From Peptoniphilaceae bacterium (lineage in GTDB: Bacteria > Bacillota > Clostridia > Tissierellales > Peptoniphilaceae): a stretch of DNA of 10,423 nucleotides. The notes beneath the pieces are model-generated. The model worked only from the letters and a program-made list of their open reading frames with translations, was not told the origin of the DNA and did not search any database. Positions within the stretch are counted from its first letter, which is position 1. Each line of letters starts with the position of its first letter. A program made the position numbers and the translations under genes. This document shows, piece after piece, positions 6,308-10,423 of this stretch. The DNA lies in assembly GCA_029983595.1 (NCBI GenBank), contig JASBZD010000042.1, forward strand, positions 1-10,423, in the 5' to 3' direction.

Positions 6308-7150
6308 ATGAAAACAGTACATGTAAATGATATACAAGAAGCAGTTAAAAAAATGTGTATTGATGCTGCTTATTTTTTACCTGAAGATCTAAAAACTAAA
6401 CTAGAAGAAGCTAGAGATTCTGAACAATGGCCTTTAGCTAAAGATATCTATGATATTATTTTAGAAAATGGCGAAATTGCTAGAAATGAAGAAGTAGCTT
6501 ATTGTCAAGATACTGGTATGGTTGTAGCTTTTGTAGATCTAGGTCAAGATGTGCATATCGAAGGCGGATTTATAGAAGATGCTATCCAAGAAGGTGTAAG
6601 ACAAGGTTATGAAGAAGGATGTCTTCGTAAATCTGTAGTTACAGATCCTATCGAACGTAAAAACTCTGGTGACAACACTCCTGCAGTAATTAACTACAGA
6701 GTAGTACCTGGTGATGAATTAAAAATCACTATAGCTGAAAAAGGATTTGGATCTGAAAATATGTCTAGACTTGCTATGCTTAAACCTGCTGATGGTATTG
6801 AAGGAGTTAAAAAATTCATCCTTGATACAGTAGAAAATGCTGGACCTAACCCATGTCCTCCAATCGTAGTTGGTGTAGGTATTGGTGGTAACTTTGATAA
6901 ATCAGCTGCTATGGCTAAAAGAGTTTTAATGAGACCTTTAGATCAATATAATGAAAATCCATTCTATGCTGATTTAGAAAAAGAATTAGAAGAAAAAATC
7001 AATAGCTTAGGTATTGGACCTCAAGGTTTAGGTGGAAAAAATATGTGTCTAAGAGTATTAATCGATACTTACGGAACTCATATTGCTGGACTTCCAGTTG
7101 CTGTAAATATCCAATGCCACGCTGGTAGACATAAAGACGTTACTTTTTAG
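6308..7150 (+). CDS. Mesaconase (class I Fe-S hydratase) alpha subunit
   Basis: The protein (280 residues) is the N-terminal-type subunit of a two-subunit class I fumarase/tartrate dehydratase-family enzyme. Three cysteines at the usual family positions can hold a [4Fe-4S] cluster: Cys66 in YCQDTGM, Cys183 in NPCPP, and Cys270 in IQCHAGRH near the C-terminus. GSENMS (148-153) and GVGIGGNFDKSA (189-200) are further family blocks. From sequence alone it could be fumarase or tartrate dehydratase alpha; its position straight after mal, whose product is mesaconate, makes mesaconase (2-methylmalate dehydratase, EC 4.2.1.34, giving (S)-citramalate) the best call. The cluster would be oxygen-sensitive, as expected in a strict anaerobe. 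The ATG at 6308 follows GAGAGG at 6296-6301. Its TAG stop is part of the AGGAGG site of the beta-subunit gene, which keeps the two subunits in step. Confidence 0.9.
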   Translation: MKTVHVNDIQEAVKKMCIDAAYFLPEDLKTKLEEARDSEQWPLAKDIYDIILENGEIARNEEVAYCQDTGMVVAFVDLGQDVHIEGGFIEDAIQEGVRQGYEEGCLRKSVVTDPIERKNSGDNTPAVINYRVVPGDELKITIAEKGFGSENMSRLAMLKPADGIEGVKKFILDTVENAGPNPCPPIVVGVGIGGNFDKSAAMAKRVLMRPLDQYNENPFYADLEKELEEKINSLGIGPQGLGGKNMCLRVLIDTYGTHIAGLPVAVNIQCHAGRHKDVTF

Positions 7151-7160
7151 GAGGTAAAAA

Positions 7161-7730
7161 ATGGCAATTCAATTAACAACTCCACTTACTGATGACCAAA
7201 TCGACGGCTTAAAAGCTGGAGATAGTGTAGAAATTACTGGTTATATTTATACTGCACGTGATGCAGCTCATAAAAGATTAGTTGATGCATTAGATAGAGG
7301 AGAGGAACTTCCTATCGATGTAGAAAACGCAATTATTTATTATGTTGGACCTGCTCCAGCTCCAGAAGGAAAACCAATTGGTTCTGCTGGACCTACTACA
7401 GCTTATAGAATGGACCCTTACGCACCAAGACTTTTAGATATTGGTCTAAAAGGAATGATCGCTAAAGGAAAAAGATCTGATGAAGTAAAAGAATCTATCG
7501 TTAAAAACCATGCTGTTTATTTTACTGCAATAGGTGGAGCGGCAGCTGTTATAGCTAAATCTGTAAAAGAAGCTGAAATAGTTACTTATGAAGATTTAGG
7601 TGCTGAAGCTATTCGTAAATTATATGTAGAAAAATTCCCAGCTACTGTTTGCGTAGATTCAACTGGAACTGACCTTTACCAAACAGGTAGAAAGGAGTAT
7701 TTAGATTGGAAAGAAGAGAACGAGAAATAG
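7161..7730 (+). CDS. Mesaconase (class I Fe-S hydratase) beta subunit
   Basis: This 189-residue protein is the C-terminal-type subunit that pairs with the gene just upstream. Family motifs are visible in order: GDSVEITGYIYTARDAAHKR (20-39), GPTTAYRMD (77-85), GLKGMIAKGKR (95-105) and FTAIGGAAA (121-129). It has the usual beta-subunit length. With the alpha subunit it would hydrate mesaconate to (S)-citramalate; fumarase activity as well is possible in this family. The ATG at 7161 is served by TAGGAGGT at 7148-7155, which includes the alpha stop codon. The last 25 bases overlap the start of citD in another frame and contain that gene's ribosome-exit region, linking mesaconase to citramalate lyase production. 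Confidence 0.9.
   Translation: MAIQLTTPLTDDQIDGLKAGDSVEITGYIYTARDAAHKRLVDALDRGEELPIDVENAIIYYVGPAPAPEGKPIGSAGPTTAYRMDPYAPRLLDIGLKGMIAKGKRSDEVKESIVKNHAVYFTAIGGAAAVIAKSVKEAEIVTYEDLGAEAIRKLYVEKFPATVCVDSTGTDLYQTGRKEYLDWKEENEK
7691..7697 (+). promoter_or_regulatory. Ribosome binding site fixing the TTG start of citD
   Basis: AAAGGAG lies inside the end of mesB, 8 bases before TTG at 7706. No ATG or GTG occurs in the citD frame between this site and the conserved RPARAGS segment, so the TTG is the only reasonable start. Confidence 0.75.
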
Positions 7731-7984
7731 TTAGACCTGCTAGAGCTGGATCTGCTGAATCTAACGACTTACTAGTTATTTTATCTCCATCTGATTCATT
7801 AGATATAAATATCTCTAGTGAAGTATTTAACCAATATGGAGACCAAATCGAAGAAGTAGTAAGAGAAGCGCTAGAAGAAAATGGCGTTAAAAAAGCTCAA
7901 GTAAAAATAGAAGATAAAGGTGCTTTAGATTTTACTATAAAAGCTAGAATCGAAGCGGCTGTAAATAGGGGGTGCCAAGAATAA
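7706..7984 (+). CDS. citD: Citramalate/citrate lyase acyl carrier protein (gamma subunit)
   Basis: CitD carries the 2'-(5''-phosphoribosyl)-3'-dephospho-CoA prosthetic group whose acetyl thioester is swapped during the lyase cycle. The 92-residue size fits. The block AGSAESND (residues 14-21) corresponds to AGTLESGD of Klebsiella CitD, so Ser19 is the expected attachment site (Ser14 there). The N-terminus is a few residues longer than usual and very charged (MERREREIVRPA), a by-product of starting inside mesB. In this operon the lyase substrate should be (S)-citramalate rather than citrate, since mesaconase comes just before. It begins with TTG, overlaps mesB by 25 bases, and its TAA stop overlaps the citE ATG by one base. 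The genes needed to make and attach the prosthetic group (citX, citG) and to acetylate it (citC) are not nearby. Confidence 0.92.
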   Translation: MERREREIVRPARAGSAESNDLLVILSPSDSLDINISSEVFNQYGDQIEEVVREALEENGVKKAQVKIEDKGALDFTIKARIEAAVNRGCQE

Positions 7985-8853
7985 TGTATAAAAGTATGCT
8001 ATTTATGCCAGGTAACAATCCAGGGATGCTATATAGCTCTACTATTCTAGGCGCTGATGCTGTAATTATCGACCTTGAAGATGCGGTAAGTGCATCTGAA
8101 AAAGACGCAGCTAGAATTTTAGTAAGAGAATATCTTAGTTTATTAGAATCAAGAAATATTGAGCATTCTAACGATATTTTAATAAGAGTAAACCCTACTG
8201 ATACTCCATATTTTACTGATGACATGGATGAGATTATAAATTTAGATTTTAATGCTATTATGCTACCTAAAGCTTCAGTAGACTCTGTTAAAGAAATCGA
8301 TAAATATCTAAACGAAAAAAATTCTGACAAAAAAGTATTCTGTCTTATAGAAACTGCTCTAGGAGTAGAAGATGCTTTTAATATTTTATCTCAATCAGAT
8401 AGAGTAATCGGTGTTTTATTAGGTGCAGAGGACTTAACTTTAGATTTAGGTGCTGAACGTACTAAAGAATCTAACGAAATCGCTTATGCAAGAAATAAGA
8501 TAGTATCAGTTTCTAAAGCTTTACAAATTCAGGCTATAGATACACCATTTACTGATACAGATGATATGGTAGGGTTAAAAAAAGATACAGAGTTTGCTAA
8601 GTCTATTGGTATGACTGGTAAAGCTGCTATTTCTCCACGTCATGTTGAGACAATTAATAATGTATTTGCGCCTACTGATGCTGAAGTAGAACATGCTGTA
8701 AGAGTATGTGAAGGTGCTATTGATGCTAAAGAAAAAGGACTAGGTGCTTGGTCTCTGGATGGTAAGATGGTTGATGCTCCTATTATTAAGAGAGCAGTAA
8801 ATTTATTAAAACAAACAGATTACTTTAAGGAGGAATACAATGACCTACTTTGA
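7984..8853 (+). CDS. citE: Citramalyl-ACP / citryl-ACP lyase (beta subunit)
   Basis: CitE cleaves the acyl-ACP thioester; in this pathway citramalyl-ACP would give pyruvate and acetyl-ACP (citramalate lyase, EC 4.1.3.22 overall). The 289-residue protein shows the CitE pattern: MLFMPGNNPGM (5-15), DLEDAVSASEK (30-40), Arg68 in RVNP, LPKA (94-97), and Mg ligands Glu123 (LIETALGVED) and Asp150 (GAEDLTLDLG), ending the barrel with GKAAISPRH. I chose ATG 7984 over an in-frame GTG at 7972: the ATG overlaps the citD stop by one base (TAATG), starts four residues before SMLFMPG as in relatives, and is preceded by GGGGGTG (7968-7974), whereas the GTG lies inside that purine run. The 3' end overlaps citF by 14 bases. 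Confidence 0.94.
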   Translation: MYKSMLFMPGNNPGMLYSSTILGADAVIIDLEDAVSASEKDAARILVREYLSLLESRNIEHSNDILIRVNPTDTPYFTDDMDEIINLDFNAIMLPKASVDSVKEIDKYLNEKNSDKKVFCLIETALGVEDAFNILSQSDRVIGVLLGAEDLTLDLGAERTKESNEIAYARNKIVSVSKALQIQAIDTPFTDTDDMVGLKKDTEFAKSIGMTGKAAISPRHVETINNVFAPTDAEVEHAVRVCEGAIDAKEKGLGAWSLDGKMVDAPIIKRAVNLLKQTDYFKEEYNDLL

Positions 8854-10315
8854 TACTAAATTAGAAGATGTAAAAATTCTTGAAAAAAATGATTATCCTA
8901 AAAAAGGTCATACAGAAACTATCTTAAGAGATAATCTTGATGAGTTAATTAAAGAATTAGATATAAAAGATGGAGCTAGTATCTCATTTCACCACCATTT
9001 AAGAAATGGGGATAATGTTTTAGTTCCAGTTATGAAAGCTATTGCAGCGACTGGAGTAAAAGATATAACTTTAGTAGCAAGTTCTATTTTCCCTTCTATG
9101 GCTGAAATTGTAGATCTTTTAGAAGATGGAACTATCACTAATATAATTACTTCATATATTTCTGGACCAGTAGGGGAAGCTGTATCTCATGGTAAATTAA
9201 AAGGAAGAATCATAATGCAGTCTCACGGCGGTAGAGCGCGTGCTATTATGAATGGTGAAGTAGAAATAGATTATGCATTTATAGCTGCTCCTTCATGTGA
9301 CGAACATGGAAACATTTCTGGTACTAATGGAATTAACTCTTGTGGAGCTATTGGATATGCTTATTCAGATGCTCAAAAAGGAAAAACTACTATTGCTGTA
9401 ACTGACTATTTAGCTCCATATCCAAATTATCCAATTGATATAGCTGGTGAATATATTGATTATGTATTAAAAGTAGATTCAATTGGTGAAAAATCTGGTA
9501 TTGTTTCTGGAACTACTATGATAACTAAAGACCCAGTGGGATTAAAAATAGCTGCCGATACACTTCAGGCTATGATAGCTACTGGACTTGTAAAAGATGG
9601 ATTATCATTCCAAACTGGTGCTGGTGGTATATCACTAGCTGTAGCTGATAATCTTAAAACTTATATGATTGAAAATAATATTAAGGGATCTTTTGCTTCA
9701 GGTGGTATTACTGGATATTTAGTAGATATGCTAGAAGAAGGATTATTTGAAGCACTATTTGATGTACAATGTTTTGACCTTAAGGCCGTAGAATCTATAG
9801 GTAAAAATAGAAACCACTTAAAAATGAGTGGCTCAATGTATGGTAACCCAGAAGTTTCTAACGTTGTAGATAATCTAGATATAGTAATTCTAGGGGCTAC
9901 TGAAATAGATACAGACTTTAATGTAAATGTAACTACAGGATCTCACGGTATGCTTATGGGAGGATCTGGTGGACACCAAGATACAGCATTTGGAGCAAAA
10001 GTTTCTATTATTGTATCTAAATTATTCTCATCTAGAATTCCATTTATTAAAGATAGAGTAGATGTAATTACTACACCTGGTAATACTGTAGATATTCTAG
10101 TTACAGAACGTGGAATCTGTATTAACCCACTTCGCTCAGATTTAATTGAAAAATTTGATGCTTTAAAAGTGCCTCATATCACAATTGAGGAACTTAAAAA
10201 AATAGCAGAAGATGCAATGGGTAAACCAAAAAATATTGAAAAAACTGATAGAATAGTAGGATTATCTCAATCTAGAACTGGAGATATTCTAGATTATATC
10301 TATGAAGTAAAATAG
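8840..10315 (+). CDS. citF: Citramalate/citrate CoA-transferase (lyase alpha subunit)
   Basis: CitF transfers the acyl carrier thioester from acetyl-ACP to the free acid, here presumably citramalate, releasing acetate (citrate version EC 2.8.3.10, citramalate version EC 2.8.3.11). At 491 residues it is of normal length (about 500). Conserved family segments include ISFHHHLRNGDNV (48-60), SHGGRARAIMNGE (128-140), IAAPSCDEHGN (148-158) and the glycine-rich GSGGHQDTAFGAK (375-387). Sequence cannot separate citrate from citramalate use; context favours citramalate. The ATG at 8840 lies within the end of citE and has AAGGAGG at 8827-8833. It is the last operon gene, followed by a strong terminator. 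Confidence 0.94.
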   Translation: MTYFDTKLEDVKILEKNDYPKKGHTETILRDNLDELIKELDIKDGASISFHHHLRNGDNVLVPVMKAIAATGVKDITLVASSIFPSMAEIVDLLEDGTITNIITSYISGPVGEAVSHGKLKGRIIMQSHGGRARAIMNGEVEIDYAFIAAPSCDEHGNISGTNGINSCGAIGYAYSDAQKGKTTIAVTDYLAPYPNYPIDIAGEYIDYVLKVDSIGEKSGIVSGTTMITKDPVGLKIAADTLQAMIATGLVKDGLSFQTGAGGISLAVADNLKTYMIENNIKGSFASGGITGYLVDMLEEGLFEALFDVQCFDLKAVESIGKNRNHLKMSGSMYGNPEVSNVVDNLDIVILGATEIDTDFNVNVTTGSHGMLMGGSGGHQDTAFGAKVSIIVSKLFSSRIPFIKDRVDVITTPGNTVDILVTERGICINPLRSDLIEKFDALKVPHITIEELKKIAEDAMGKPKNIEKTDRIVGLSQSRTGDILDYIYEVK

Positions 10316-10336
10316 TTTTTTATAATTATAATTTTT

Positions 10337-10373
10337 AAACTGATCTTATTTTTAAGGTCAGTTTTTTTCTTTA
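10337..10373 (+). terminator. Intrinsic terminator closing the operon
   Basis: AAACTGATCTTA (10337-10348) pairs with TAAGGTCAGTTT (10353-10364), a 12-bp stem with one T-G wobble and a TTTT loop, followed by TTTTCTTT. It starts 21 bases after the citF stop. It is the strongest terminator in the window and marks citF as the end of the transcription unit. Confidence 0.92.
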
Positions 10374-10423
10374 AATAATCTTAATATTCATATGTTAATT
10401 TTAGCATGGTGATAATATGAATA

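Noticed and set aside
7972..7983. GTG at 7972 as the citE start
   Set aside because: It sits inside the purine run that would serve as ribosome site, adds residues not seen in relatives, and ATG 7984 has the TAATG overlap with citD.
7944..8330. Open frame on the minus strand across citD/citE (128 codons)
   Set aside because: Antisense to conserved CitE motifs; serine/leucine/isoleucine-rich, typical of a reverse frame in AT-rich DNA.
10374..10423. Start of another gene at ATG 10417, or a promoter with GATAAT at 10411-10416
   Set aside because: Only two codons remain before the window ends, the GGTGAT ribosome-like sequence is weak, and no -35 box is found at the right distance. It cannot be supported from this sequence.
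1..10423. CRISPR arrays, tRNA or rRNA genes, insertion sequences, phage or defence genes
   Set aside because: No spaced repeats, transposase or integrase motifs, cloverleaf sequence or atypical gene island was seen; the window is almost fully accounted for by metabolic genes.

Overview
The window is AT-rich DNA with strong AGGAGG ribosome sites, heavy AGA (Arg) codon use and genes all on the + strand. It encodes adenosylcobalamin-dependent glutamate fermentation. This suggests a low-GC, amino-acid-fermenting anaerobe of the Bacillota (Clostridia/Tissierellia type). The GH18 protein of the YaaH/SleL type and the zinc-dependent phospholipase C-like protein at the left end fit that. Genus cannot be told from the sequence alone.

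Layout: (1) 1-720 holds the C-terminal part of a family 18 glycoside hydrolase, cut by the window edge. (2) 790-1437 is a single zinc-dependent phospholipase C-like gene with its own likely promoter and terminator. Its start is unclear: TTG at 790, or an ATT at 811 behind a near-perfect Shine-Dalgarno. (3) 1475-1604 is a compact control region with an extended -10 promoter and a palindrome lying just past the expected transcription start. (4) 1605-10315 is one nine-gene run, glmS-glmL-glmE-mal-mesA-mesB-citD-citE-citF, closed by a strong intrinsic terminator at 10337-10373. The last 50 bases hold no supportable gene.

The nine genes together give a complete route from glutamate to pyruvate plus acetate. 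GlmS/GlmE (with GlmL as reactivating ATPase) convert L-glutamate to (2S,3S)-3-methylaspartate. Mal removes ammonia to give mesaconate. MesA/MesB, a two-subunit class I Fe-S hydratase, would hydrate it to (S)-citramalate. CitD/CitE/CitF form a citrate-lyase-type complex that in this context should be citramalate lyase. Known active-site residues are present in GlmE and Mal at the same numbering as the Clostridium enzymes, as recalled from memory. Genes for charging the acyl carrier protein (citC, citX, citG), a glutamate transporter and cobalamin genes are not in the window.

This is a known pathway rather than a new system. The less-explained parts are regulatory: the operator-like palindrome, two hairpin regions inside the operon (flanking mal on both sides), a tight chain of overlapping genes from mesB to citF, and the possible ATT start codon.
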